From positions 489,501-553,500 of the forward strand of contig CAUJNA010001591.1 of the NCBI GenBank assembly GCA_963377175.1: a DNA stretch of 64,000 nucleotides, read 5' to 3'. The notes under the pieces were generated by a model. It did not search any database, was not told the origin of the DNA, and worked only from the letters and a program-made list of their open reading frames with translations. Source of the stretch: Effrenium voratum. Lineage: Eukaryota; Sar; Dinophyceae; Suessiales; Symbiodiniaceae. Positions 33,514-43,299 of this stretch are shown one piece after another (the first letter of the stretch is position 1; each line of letters starts with the position of its first letter). The position numbers and the translations under genes are program-made.

Positions 33514-33765
33514 ATGTCGCTGCCGGTGGACGCTAGGGTTTTCTTGCTGTATGACGTGGCTCCGCATGATTTATACCATGAACGGATTGTGCTGGCTAGC
33601 TGTCCTTGCGGACGAGGATGGTACATTGTGCTGACCCCTGACATGGACGTTTACCCTGAGCAGATCTCTTTGGAAAATGGTGACATCAGAAATATTCTCA
33701 GCTTCCCCTTTGAGGGTTCTGTCCAGCGAGGCAGGGCAGCTGCCCTTCGGGGGAAGCGACACTAG
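33514..33765 (+). CDS. gag-like N-terminal fragment of the retroelement
   Basis: Frame reads VFLLYDVAPHDLYHERIVLA, YIVLTPDMDVYPEQISLENG and ends RGKRH with TAG at 33763. The YHER ... VLTPDxDVY pattern is, from memory, a conserved N-terminal part of gag-like proteins of dinoflagellate retroelements. An upstream Met is not fixed; the open frame may extend left. It stops 16 bp before the palindrome that marks the inversion junction. Confidence 0.6.
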   Translation: MSLPVDARVFLLYDVAPHDLYHERIVLASCPCGRGWYIVLTPDMDVYPEQISLENGDIRNILSFPFEGSVQRGRAAALRGKRH

Positions 33766-33769
33766 GTCC

Positions 33770-35020
33770 AACTGAAATGGAACCAGGCTATGCCGCCATA
33801 GCCTGGTTTGGCCCGAAGCTCATTCAAGGCTTCCGAACCTGAAAAACACGGAGGCGGTTTGCCAACCCCCGTCACTGCACCTGAAATTCTCTGCGGGCCA
33901 ACCATCTCCTGAGGCAGGGGTAAAGGGAAAATTCCACGCTGCCGATCACTCCCATTGCCGTGTAAATCAAAACTGTCAGCCAGTCCACCTCCTTGCACAT
34001 CCCCCCTGCCAGAAAAACCAGCATCAGAGTCACCGCAAAAAGGCAAATCAGCTTCCGAGGGCAAGGCCTCCATTGAGCCCTGCCGAGATGCTCCTGGGTC
34101 ACTTCGAAGCCGCGGCCCGCTCCTCCCGGACCTTTCTGACCTGTTTCATCACCGCGGCCTCCTTCTCAATCTCTTGGACACATACTCCATGAGGTCAGGA
34201 CTGACCATCACATCGCCAAACTCGCGATGCGACCCAGCGAAGATGTTGGCCTCCATTTTGTAAAGCCCCTCCTCGTCCTTCTTGTCCTTGCCCTGACCTC
34301 GGCCGGTCGCCTTTCCACCTCCCGGGCCCCGGTCTGAATAGAAATACTCGATCAGCTGCAGCCTCCGGAATGCCAGTTCGATCCCGGCCAAGTTGGCCAA
34401 GTCCAAACCGTCAAATCGCCCCAAACGATCAAGCATCTTCATCAACTGCTCATGCTCTGCAACTCCCCACGATTCCGGCTTCAAGGAATTGCTTGTAACC
34501 CACCACCTGTGATGATCGTTCGGGCCTCCATTCCGGCGATTGAGAAAACGCACACACCACGCGGCCGTACGAGGGCCTGGGACACCCCAGTCAGGAAATG
34601 CCTCCTCCGACATTTCCCGACTGACGTCCCGCCAGACCCTCTCCTCCCGGCTGTTCCCTGAAAACCCAGACCGAGCTCGCGCGTCCCTTGCCGCCTCCTG
34701 ACCCTTGTATTTGCTCAAATCCTCCTCCTTGACTCGCTTGATCGCTCGCCAAGCCCCCTGCACATTCTTCAGACCGATCTCTCCGTGGATGACCTCACAT
34801 CCAAGGCTACTGCATCGCCACGGGTTCCACCGCCCTCCGTTTTAATCAGTACCCAGGTGCGTCCATCACCGTCACGAGGGGCATGTGCGGGCGCCTGCAC
34901 TGCAGCCACAGGGGCAACTGCCCCAGCCGGTGCCCCTGGGGGGAGGATCAAGGCAGCTGCTGCATGACCCGCGTCCAGCCTCAATTGCGCCATCTCCGCA
35001 GCTCCCGGCAAATTCGCCAT
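33770..35020 (-). pseudogene. inverted gag middle and pre-RT linker
   Basis: Three minus-strand frames in order: 35020-34769 (MANLPGAAEMAQLRLDAGHA, Ala/Pro-rich, then GRTWVLIKTEGGGTRGDAV), 34763-34149 (GVPGPRTAAWCVRFLNRRNG, LANLAGIELAFRRLQLIEYF) and about 34100-33770 (ending ALNELRAKPGYGG). The GPRT...W...F and LA..E...RR.QLIE patterns are what I expect of dinoflagellate gag-like proteins, and the ALNELRAKPGY motif usually lies between gag and RT. All are opposite in strand to gag-N and RT, so this section is inverted inside the element; frameshifts lie at about 34766 and about 34110. Confidence 0.65.
33781..33808. repeat. perfect 12-bp palindrome at the inversion junction
   Basis: AACCAGGCTATG, spacer CCGC, CATAGCCTGGTT. 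It sits where the plus-strand gag-N fragment meets the inverted linker, and one arm encodes the KPGYG end of the minus-strand reading. Confidence 0.9.
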
Positions 35021-36700
35021 ACTATGATCCGCTTCTTAAAGGTAAAGGCCATAAACGTGTTTATGCGGCTTTTGTGAGGAGATTGTTTGAAGCTGGGCTG
35101 ATTGAGTTCCGGCGTGTTTGCAGGGAACGAGTCGGAGCCTTCACTGTTTGGAAGAAGGGCGGGAGACAACGTTTGGTGGTTGACTCCCGGCGGGCCAACC
35201 AATGGTTTGGGAAACCCAAGAAAGTTCACCTTGCTACTGGTAGCGCTTTTGCGAAGATTCAAGTTGATGATGGGAGCCCGCTGGAGGTGGGAGGTGTCGA
35301 CATCTCTGACGCCTTTTACAACATCGAGCTTCCTGCACCTTTGCGTGATCTCTTTGCATTATCGCCGCTGGTTTGTCGTGATACGGGAGTGACAGAGACG
35401 GTTGAGGGACCCTGTCCTGATGATACAATGCATGGTTTTCCCTTGCTTCAGAGTTGTGCCAATGGGGTGGACCCATGCTTTGTGGGTGTGTCAGCAATGT
35501 CACGAGCGTATTGTGGATGGGATGGAGGACATTGGACACGCAGGGCGTTTTGTCGACAGTGCGCCCATTCCCAAATGAGCCCGTTCATCCACACTGAGTA
35601 CGTTGACAATTTTGTGGCACTTTCGCAGAGTCCTGGACTAGTGTGTTCATTGGCTGCCAAGGTTGGGAAGAAGCTTTCAGAGAGGGGACTTCCTACTCAC
35701 GAGGTGGAGGCTGGCGTGGGGCTGGAGAGCCTGGGGTGGAAGTTTGGCGACAAGCTCCCAATTGTGCAGATTACCCCGAAGAGATTGTGGAGATTGAGAT
35801 TAGCAACACAAGAGCTGCTGAAGGAGGGAAGGGCGTCCGGCAAGTTGGTCGAGAAACTCATTGGGCACTTCACTTTTGCTGCTCTTCTACGGCGGGAGGT
35901 TCTAAGTTGTTTTGAAGCGGTCTACGTTTTCATCAGGCGGTGGTATGACAAGGAGGTGGTTTTGTGGCCCGAGGTAAAGCGAGAACTATTCTGGGCTTCA
36001 TCGCTGCTTCCCCTTGTGTTTGGGGACCTGTCTGCTGAGTGGGCCACTTCGGTATTCGCAACCGATGCGTCTTTTTGGGGGCGAGGAGTTGTCGTGACGG
36101 ACAGGGCAGCTTCTGATGTTCGAGCAATTGGAAAGTATTCAGATCGGTGGAGGTTCTCTGTCGAGGAGGAGGGTTCAATTATTGGACACCCCGTCCTGGC
36201 AGGCGACAAGCCCTTGGATGAAAGAGGAAAGCCGGAAGAAGCAAAGCAAGCAGTGGCCGGGATGGTCGGGGGTGAGGTTCCTGACGTGCCGCTGGAAATG
36301 CTGGAGGGGCCTTGGAGGAGGGTTGAGTCGGCCAAGTGGAACAGGTCCGAAGCAATACCTATTCTTGAGGGCAGAACCCTCGTTTGGCTTTTTCAGCAAA
36401 AAAGCGCGGTCTCAACATGCTCACGGGACGCGGCATCTGGTGCTTAGTGACAGTTTGACAGCAACGCTATCCTGGGCGAAAGGGCGATCTAGGGCAAAAA
36501 CTATGAACAGAGTTTGTCGGCAGTTGGGGGCGGTTACCTTGGCAACTGGCATGAACATCAGTGTTCGATGGATGCCATCGGAGCTCAACCCCGCGGACGG
36601 GCCTTTTAGAGGCAAGCCCCTTGGTCCTTTTGACCCCAGGCAGATTGTGCGTGATCTCGATGCTGCAGCGCACCGTGAAAAGGGTCCTGGTCGCTCATGG
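35015..36700 (+). pseudogene. reverse transcriptase-RNase H of the retroelement
   Basis: RT starts near 35015 with ANSPYYDPLL; the longer ORF from 34885 has about 45 leading residues that are only antisense of the inverted gag. Seen in order: YAAFVRRLFEAGLIEF, FTVWKKGGRQRLVVDSRRAN, motif A VDISDAFYN at 35296-35322, a PMGW motif readable only in another frame at about 35455-35575, motif C YVDN at 35599-35610 and LPTHEVEAGVGLESLGWKFG. RNase H follows: FATDASFWGRG at 36054, a frame change near 36180, LSDSLTATLSWAKGRS and RWMPSELNPADGP. At least two compensating frameshifts in RT and one in RNase H disable it. Confidence 0.85.
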
Positions 36701-37716
36701 AGAGACGGGGCTTTCGGTGCGCACCAATTTAAGCGCGGATTGGCGGAGAAGGAGGTGGACTCGCCTGGGTGCCAGAACGAGGACTCGATGAAGGCAAAGC
36801 GGGCGAAGCTGAGGAAGAGCCTGCATGGCGAGCCGGAGGACAACGCGGGGCCAGTCACTTTCCTGGAGCGGAGGTCGGTGTCCCACAGTCGGGAGCGCCT
36901 CGCCACCCTGGCAAAGCTGGATTCGGCTCTGGCCCAGTACCTGGACTACATGTTTTGGGAGGCTGAGGACCTCTCAGCGTGTCAGACTCTGAGGGCGGAG
37001 GTTGCGAAGGTCAGCCAGCTGACCAGGGCGGCCGCAATTTGGGGATTCCGGAGGCTGGATCCGCCGAAAGGACGAGTCCCGCTGCCGTGGAGCATGTTGT
37101 GCCGGGCAGGCCAGGAGTTGGTGTCCATGGGATGCAAGGAGGTGGCGATGTGGCTGTTCACGGTGTGGGCCGTTTGCGGCCGTCCGGGAGAAGTTCATCG
37201 GCTGTAGGTGGGGCATCTGGTCTCGCCCAATCGAATGAGCAGACACTGGATCGTGGTGCTCAACCCGGGTCAGGATATGAAGGTGGCCACGCCGTCAAAG
37301 ACCGGGGAGACGGACGAGGCGGTGGTGGTGGTCAGGAGTACCTGCAGTGGTTGGGCCCGCATCTGGGGAAGCTCGCAAGGGGCAGGCCCGTGGAAGAACG
37401 GCTCTTCAAGTTCGAGATGGAGGAAGGGACTCGAGCCTTTTCGGTGGTGTTGCGAAGGCTGGGGTACGTGCCGAAGGGCATCAACTGCGCCTATCAGATC
37501 AGGCACGGGTCGGCGTCCACGGATGTGCTGGATGGCACTCGCACGCTCGAGCAGGTGCAGAAGCGGGGCAGGTGGCGGACCATGCAGTCAGTGCGGAGGT
37601 ACTCCAACGGCGGCCGGATCGCACAGGTGTATCAGTCACTCAGCCCGCAACAGCAAGCAGAGGCCACCGCAGCAGAGCAGCGGATTTCAAAGATTTTCGC
37701 ACAGCCCGCCATGTGA
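36700..37716 (+). pseudogene. tyrosine recombinase of the retroelement
   Basis: The N-terminal part (RERLATLAKLDSALAQYLDY, LTRAAAIWGFRRLDPPKGRV) leads to the first catalytic arginine in GRPGE at 37179-37193. A TAG at 37205-37207 interrupts the frame, then it resumes (VGHLVSPNRMSRHWIVVL) and shifts frame near 37335. The C-terminal catalytic part has RHGSAS at 37501, GRW at 37567 and the nucleophile in SVRRY at about 37591-37602. R...RHxxS...W...Y is the tyrosine recombinase signature that replaces integrase in DIRS-order elements. The stop and frameshift make it inactive unless bypassed. Confidence 0.8.
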
Positions 37717-37732
37717 AGTTTTGCAAACACGG

Positions 37733-38491
37733 TGTTGGGCTTGAGATTTTTTTCAGGATGTGGCTGGTTGTCGCAAGCGTGCCGGCGTTTCTCCGGGAGC
37801 CGCATTCCCTGGTTTGAGATCGACATTGCACATGGCCCGCAATTTGACTTGTGCAAAAAGAAGGTGCGACAAGAGGTCCTTGAGTGAGCTTATCCGTCAA
37901 GGCTATGCTGCATGCATTTGGTTGGGTACCCCTTGTAGCTCTTGGTCCAGAGCACGGCGATGGGACGGACGGGGACCTGGTCCAATCAGGGATGATGGGG
38001 ACTTCATCATGGGGTACCCGGATGTTTCTGAGAAAGACAGGGCGAAGCTTGATATAGGTAACTCCCTCATGCACTTCTCAGTGCAGGTCTTCCGGCTTTG
38101 TCTTCGTTTAAAAATTGCGGTTATTTTGGAGAACCCTCATTCTTCAAGGCTGTGCTTGGCGCCAGCTATGAAACATCTGCTGCAGCGACGAGACGTTTAC
38201 ACTGGCTTTTGTGACTTCTGTCAATACAATACAGCTTGGCGAAAACGGACTCGATTTATGTTTGCAAATGTCGACCTGGCACCAAGGCTGAAGCAGTGCA
38301 GTGGAAAGAAAGGTTTTTGCAGCCGCACTGGAAGCAGGCACGTGCAACTCAAAAACAGCGAAAACGGGGTTTTCCGTACTCTTCTCGCACAGCCCTACCC
38401 AATCCCTCTCTGCAATCAGCTGGCACAGATTTTATGCAATGCAGTGTTTCAATCTTCTGCGGAGGCCCTTCGGACATTTTTCGGCCTGTAG
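37733..38491 (+). pseudogene. C5-cytosine-methyltransferase-like domain of the retroelement
   Basis: Starts in one frame with LRFFSGCGWLSQACRRFSGS (FFSGCG at 37747-37764 resembles the SAM-binding motif I) and WFEIDIAHGPQFDL, then shifts +1 near 37885 to a long frame ending at 38491. That frame has GTPCSSWSRARR (PC at 37931-37936, motif IV-like) and VILENPHSSRL (ENP at 38129-38137, motif VI-like), with RDDGDFIMGYPDV between. Order and spacing fit a DNA cytosine methyltransferase fold. A target-recognition region is not evident. DIRS elements are better known for an adenine (DAM-like) methylase, which this is not by motif. Confidence 0.65.
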
Positions 38492-38526
38492 CCAGTTACC
38501 AATCTGGGTGTCCTCGATTTATGTTT

Positions 38527-38613
38527 GGATGTGTCCGTTTGCCGAATGGCAGCGGTGCACCTTCGCGAGGGCAAACTTTCAACAATAGACTGTAGGACAA
38601 AAGAAGCGGATCA
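38527..38613 (+). repeat. split direct repeat B1
   Basis: GGATGTGTCCGTTTGCCGAA ... CAACAATAGACTG, then GGACAAAAGAAGCGGATCA. It lacks about 9 bp (around CATCTGGCCCC) that B2 has. Its TCA end is shared with the start of A2. Confidence 0.9.
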
Positions 38614-38679
38614 TAATTCTGTTCACAGGGACTTGAGGAGCATTTTTAAAAGGGGCCGCGGCCCTCATGCTCAAGCTTT
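38611..38679 (+). repeat. split direct repeat A2
   Basis: Copy of A1 (TCATAATTCTGTTCACAGGG ... CTCAAGCTTT), placed between B1 and B2 as in PAT/Ngaro elements. Confidence 0.9.
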
Positions 38680-38712
38680 CCCGCCCTCCCAACCCTTAGG
38701 GCCTTGTCACGA

Positions 38713-38808
38713 GGATGTGTCCGTTTGCCGAATGGCAGCGGTGCACCTTCGCGAGGGCAAACTTTCAACAATAGACTGCATCTGGCCCCGGACAAAAGAA
38801 GCGGATCA
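38713..38808 (+). repeat. split direct repeat B2, right end of the element
   Basis: First 66 bp identical to B1, then CATCTGGCCCC, then GGACAAAAGAAGCGGATCA. Ends at AGCGGATCA, after which flanking sequence begins. Confidence 0.85.
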
Positions 38809-38829
38809 AACATTTGGTGGTTCGGTGCG

Positions 38830-39095
38830 CCAGGCTTCCGAAAAAAAGGCGAAACATCACGTGGTGGTCACAGCCTCCGTTGCCAACTACAGTGCGCTTG
38901 CAGTGTCTTCAATGCTCCTGGCTTGCTTTGCTGCTACGACCTTCTGCCCAACTTCGCTGCAGCCGCCCAAGCCACACAGGCAGCTTTGCCGCAGGAGGGC
39001 TAGTCTCACGTTTTTTTTGTGTTTCGGCAAAAGGCAAAACGCCACGCAGTGTTCACAGCCTCCGTTGCCAACTACAGCCGCTACATGCAGCGAAC
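38830..39095 (+). repeat. host tandem repeat, about 190-bp unit
   Basis: CACAGCCTCCGTTGCCAACT occurs at about 38870 and 39054 with similar upstream GGCRAAAC. Between them lie GCTTGCAGTGTCTTCAATGC and CACACAGGCAGCTTTGCCGC, which match the left flank 32935-33077. So more than one unit of a repeat exists here, split by the retrotransposon. Confidence 0.6.
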
Positions 39096-39339
39096 GCGCG
39101 CATGCTACCAAAACGCAACTGCTCTGCGAGCGCTCAAGGGATTGTTGAAGCGCATGAAGACAAATTCACGCAAATACCTTGGCGCATTTGGCAGCTAAGC
39201 AGCGCAACGCAAGAGCTGAGTGCAACCCTGTGTAGGGAGGAACACGCAATCTTTAGACAGGCCAGTCAGAGGAGCCCGCCTGCCAACAAAGCGCCACGGG
39301 GCACTGGATTGGCCTGGCCAATCTTTGCACGTGCGTCCG

Positions 39340-39745
39340 TCAAAGCACTGCATCGCCTTCTTGTACTCCTTGGAGAAGGCACAGTCCTGAAGTGGCCGGG
39401 TCAAGCGAGCGTTGGGCCCTTAGCCTGGGGCTGCTTTCAGCACGCGCTTGCTGCCTTTCTAAAAGACCCAGCACTATTGCATGTGGAAAGCGCCAGTGAC
39501 TGAACAGCCAAGACACTGTTCGCAATAGCGCATCCATGATGTTGTTTGCCGCAGCAATTTCCTTCAAATCTTCATCCTGCTCAATCTCGTAGGCTGCAAG
39601 CAGAAGGTTTACAGCCGGGAGAACTTGTCCAATGACTGAAGGTTCTCGTCGACGCTCGCCCGGTCGAACTTGAGGGGGCTCAAGAGACACTCCATGACCT
39701 GCTTGCCCGGGCCGCCCATAACTTCCGCAGGCAAGAGCTCAACCA
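39340..39745 (-). pseudogene. decayed minus-strand ORF, gag-like in style
   Basis: From about 39745 the minus strand reads GGPGKQVMECLLSPLKFDRA and SVDENLQSLDKFSRL, then after a frameshift near 39607 VNLLLAAYEIEQDEDLKEIA and AANNIMDALLRTVSWLF. The style recalls the helical capsid part of Copia-like gag proteins, but I cannot assign it firmly. A single frameshift joins the two halves. Confidence 0.4.
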
Positions 39746-39814
39746 AGGAGCCAATGCTTTAGAAGTCACACAAAGGAAATAGCTGTCAGCAACCTACTGC
39801 GTCTTGGAAAAAAC

Positions 39815-40103
39815 TTTCAACTTTCTGCGTGGAAAAAGTACTGAAGAGTGCCCAGTCTGGACGCTGTCACAGAAACTGCGCATCACCCGCATGGCACGGC
39901 TCCACCCGTCGAGCAAGTCCTCACTCAACTCAGCCGTCGAGGTCAAGCCACGATCTAGGAGAGATAGCATCATGCCAAGGCTAAAGTTGGGGTTCGACCA
40001 TTCTCTGTGCTGGATGTCACCGAGGAATTCGAAGTGTTTGCAGACAGATACAGCCCATCCAACTTTGGATATGTGCCTCGCTCTGCTCCAAGACTCGAAG
40101 CGT
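39815..40103 (-). pseudogene. minus-strand coding remnant
   Basis: Open from a stop at about 40103 to one near 39815 without a long Met-initiated ORF: SWSRARHISKVGWAVSVCKH, FEFLGDIQHREWSNPNFSLG, STAELSEDLLDGWSRAMRVM. It is the most natural reading of this stretch and the adjacent minus-strand fragment downstream may belong to the same broken gene. A second frame (about 40242-39970) overlaps it. Confidence 0.4.
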
Positions 40104-41465
40104 TACGTGCTTGGGCTTTTAAGAAGTCCGTGCCCAAGCCGCTTGTTTTTGGCTTGCGCAACGGCGCAGCAGCCTGGAATGTTCCGTGTAATGGCCCTAG
40201 TGGCCGCGTCGGGAAGCCGTGTACTGCCTCAAAATGCTCCAAGCTGGTCAGCCGGTCGGCCGGTTGTGTATTGGCTTCAGGCGCCTTTGGCAGGCAATGG
40301 TGATGAAATGTTTTTCCCTATGGCACGTTCAAGAGAATTGTGGTTTGTGCTTCAGACGGGGCTTTTGCCATGCTGCAGCTGACCTGCCAGACTGCACGTC
40401 ACGGGCTTCATTTATTGAATGAGGCTAGGTTTGGGCCCAGACTTCGCAAAGCTTGCCAGGACATGGAGAAGGCCGAACTTGACTTCAAATGTGCCAGCCC
40501 ACTTCTCAAAGCCCGCCGGTCAATCTGATTTTTTCAAGCCCCCGCAATCGTTTGACGGCCGTTGAGGCGCCATTGGCAAGCAGAGCTGAAGGGCGTGTGG
40601 AAGGGGGCTCGAGGCAAGGGATCTAAGGCGACTGCAACGACCGCCTCACACTGCGCAGTTTCTTCTCGAGCCAAGGCTTGGCATGCCTGATTGCGGCTTC
40701 GCAATGCCCATCACCCCATCGCCCTGTACCTGGGTAAAGCTGAGCGTGCTGTTCCGGACCAAATTCAAAATGTTTTTTTTAGACTTCTTGTTGTGAGTTG
40801 GGTCTTAAGCGCAAGTTCCGTCCAATTCTGAAGAACAATTCCTCCCCAAGTAGGATCTTCATTAGAAATTAATTCGCGCTCAGTTAGAAGTTAACTTAAC
40901 TATGATTTAACTAGCGTCTAGTGAGCAAGGACAAGCTGGTTACTTCTTCTCATCTAGAATCCTAGTTCGGCTTGAAGCAGAATTTAAACTGGTCTGGTTT
41001 CGAGTGACAAGCTGGTCGTTCCTGCTGCTTTTTTTAGACGTATAGTTCTTACATTTAACTGTATGATCAATAGGAAAATTAGGAAATAGTTAGAGTTCTA
41101 ATCTGGAAATAGGCTTTAAGCGGGCGTTCCTTTTCAAGTAGGACGTTAAGTAGAATTTAGTCAGAATTTAGATAGAATCTAATGAACAAGACGAGCAGGT
41201 TGTTTTATCCTTCGTGCCTGCCCCTTATCAGAAAGAAACCTAGACGACAAAAGCAACTCAAGAAAACTCGAAACAACACATACTCGAGAAAACAGTCAAA
41301 CACTGTAAGCACGCGGTAAGACCGACAATGCAAGAGCCGAAAAAAAGAAAGAAGAGGAAAGCAACCTCGAGAAACCAGAAAAAATTGAGAAAACCAAACA
41401 AATACAAACAAAGCGAGCTAACCATCTTTCTAGATCTCTTTCAACACGACCTGGTTGCCTAAGAG
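40104..41465. other. mostly non-coding, with R10 repeat units at 40840-41220
   Basis: Up to about 40530 there are only short broken frames on both strands, probably decay of the neighbouring minus-strand remnant. From 40840 to 41220 AT-rich R10 units recur (TAGCGTCTAGTGAGCAAGGA, GACAAGCTGGTCGTTCC, GTGCCTGCCCCTTATC), matching 30180-30500. No gene seen. Confidence 0.4.
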
Positions 41466-41477
41466 TTTCCGACTCGT

Positions 41478-41518
41478 GTTTGTTTGTTGTTTGTTTGTTT
41501 GTTTGTTTGTTTGTTTGT

Positions 41519-41562
<44 letters not shown>

Positions 41563-41690
41563 TTGTTTGTTTGTGTGTTTGTTTGTTTGTTTGTTTGTTT
41601 GTTTGTTTGTTTGTTTGTTTGTTTGTTTGTTTGTTTGTTTGTTTGTTTGTTTGTTTGTTTGTTTGTTTGTTTGTGTGTTTTCGTTTCTTT
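41478..41690. repeat. (TTTG)n / (TTGC)n microsatellite
   Basis: About 53 tetranucleotide units: GTTT, then CTTG, then GTTT again. All long ORFs over it on both strands are read-through. Confidence 0.97.
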
Positions 41691-42066
41691 TCTTTCGGGG
41701 CGGGGGGGGTGTTCTCAAGTTGTTTTGTTTGTTTGTGTCTTTCTCGATGCTGTGTGTGTGTTGTTTTATTATTATTTTTTCTGTTTTCTTTTGTCTGTTT
41801 TGGTTTTGCTTGGACTTGCCAAGATGTTCCCCCTGCATTGGTTGGAGTTTGGCAGTTGGCCGGCTTGACCCACGAGAAGACTGGAAGCCTCAAAACGCGC
41901 AAAACACGCGGTAACAAATTCCGTTGTTCTGCAAAAATGGTGTGTCTCCTGTTGGTGTCCCTTTAAATCATCCCCTTCAAAGGGGCAATTACCCTCAACC
42001 CACACCACCAAATGGACCTCGCAGTCCGTCCGCCTTGCCGCCCGCGTGTCGCGCGTTTTTCGCCGA

Positions 42067-42200
42067 GGCGAAACTGTCGAGCGTGGAGGTGCGGAACCGC
42101 GCGGCGGAACAGAGTTTAGCGCTGAAGCTGGCCACCCACGAGGCGACGATGGGAGTTTTTGAGCTGAGATTCGCCGGTTCGCGCGAATCGACCAATGATT
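42067..42200 (+). CDS. candidate helical exon
   Basis: TTTTTCGCCGAG acts as acceptor; the frame reads AKLSSVEVRNRAAEQSLALK, LATHEATMGVFELRFAGSRE. Strongly helical at first, in GC-rich DNA. Possible borders at CACGAG|GCGACG (GC donor) or later. Confidence 0.4.
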
Positions 42201-42728
42201 TGGACCTTTTGGTTTCCCCAGGTTGGTGCACTTGTAAGTTCATGGCTCAAGATTAGCTTTTGTTGAGAAAGGTGCTTTGGGCAGGGAATTTTGGGGTGGT
42301 ACCCGCTTTGGTGTTTTTGGTGTAGGTGGTGTTGGGGAAACCGAAGGGAAGCCGCTCGTTTTGGGGGGGTCCGATGCCTATTTTGAGACAAACCCAGCGG
42401 GAGATGGGCCGGAGCTGAGGGCTGTGTCAGAGGATTGCCGATTCTAGGAATCAGACCCAGAGTTGCGCCAGCCAACTGCGAAAATTCACGTTCATACCGG
42501 GATTGCTGAATCGCGCTTAAACACCCTCAGTTGTGTGTCTGTGTGTGTGTGTTGTTGAAGGTACCCCTTGTCAGGTTAGTTTAGAGGGAAATTAAGATGA
42601 AAACCATGATTTTGTGGGTACCCCTATTTTGACACATACCAGGGAGAGATGGGTAGAGGGACAAGGTACTTGGCAACTGGTTGGTCACCAGGTTTACAGG
42701 TCACGTAGCATGGTTGTGACTCCCTTGA

Positions 42729-42932
42729 GTGTGTTATAAGCCGGGTTACTGGCCAGGTACCAAATACCTCTGGCCCCTTCAAGTGGCCATGAAGGGGTCT
42801 AAGAAGGTTTCCACAATACGTACACTACCAGAGATAGGTACTTGGATATTCTACCTACCAGGCAAACCAGTTTTTTCGCACCAAGGGTTTATTGGTCCAA
42901 TATCTTGGCATGTGATGGTCCCTCGGATGTGA
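42729..42932 (+). CDS. candidate exon, unknown protein
   Basis: 67 codons with natural composition: YKPGYWPGTKYLWPLQVAMK, TIRTLPEIGTWIFYLPGKPV, FSHQGFIGPISWHVMVPRM. No family recognised. Confidence 0.35.
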   Translation: MCYKPGYWPGTKYLWPLQVAMKGSKKVSTIRTLPEIGTWIFYLPGKPVFSHQGFIGPISWHVMVPRM

Positions 42933-43299
42933 GGTTGACAGTACAGGACCAACTAGCAGAGCCCCAATCCGTCATGAGAGCCCTACTCCGGTAGCCCTTA
43001 TGAGTTCTATGTGGTCTCAGCCCAGCTTCACAATGTCTTGGCTTGGTCTCCTTTGGCTTCCAAAAATTGGCAGGCCGGGCTTTTCCTCCAGAAAGGATAA
43101 GAATGGTGACTCAACTCAGCAGAAGGCACTTCTAGGCCCCCCGTGAAATCCAAGATCTTCGAGAAATGTCCAAGCATGGCCAAGTGCTCACCCTTCTCGT
43201 CTCCTTTTCTAACTAGAAATATGGGCCGCGTTGTGTGTGCGTGTGTGCCCTGGAACGAAATCTTCGATGCAATCGAAGGATCTTGAAGATCGTTTGCAG

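Larger units (their letters stand above)
33078..38808 (+). mobile_element. tyrosine-recombinase (DIRS/PAT-like) retrotransposon
   Basis: A 5.73-kb element with split direct repeats: A1 at 33078-33146 on the left, and B1 (38527-38613), A2 (38611-38679), B2 (38713-38808) on the right. Inside are gag-like, RT-RNase H, tyrosine recombinase and methyltransferase-like sequences. Split direct repeats and a tyrosine recombinase instead of an integrase are the hallmarks of PAT/Ngaro-type members of the DIRS order. A1/A2 differ at 1 of 69 positions and the first 66 bp of B1 and B2 are identical, yet the ORFs carry stops, frameshifts and an inverted gag section. The copy is therefore defective. Confidence 0.85.

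Noticed and set aside
34885..35014. First 40-45 residues of the 520-codon RT ORF
   Set aside because: They are the antisense of the inverted gag section; RT similarity begins only near 35015.
35922..36906. Minus-strand ORFs of 137 and 161 codons
   Set aside because: Antisense shadows of the RNase H and recombinase region, which have clear motifs on the plus strand.
41296..41966. Asn/Lys/Gln/Thr and Cys/Leu/Val/Phe ORFs
   Set aside because: Translation of the TTTG/TTGC microsatellite.
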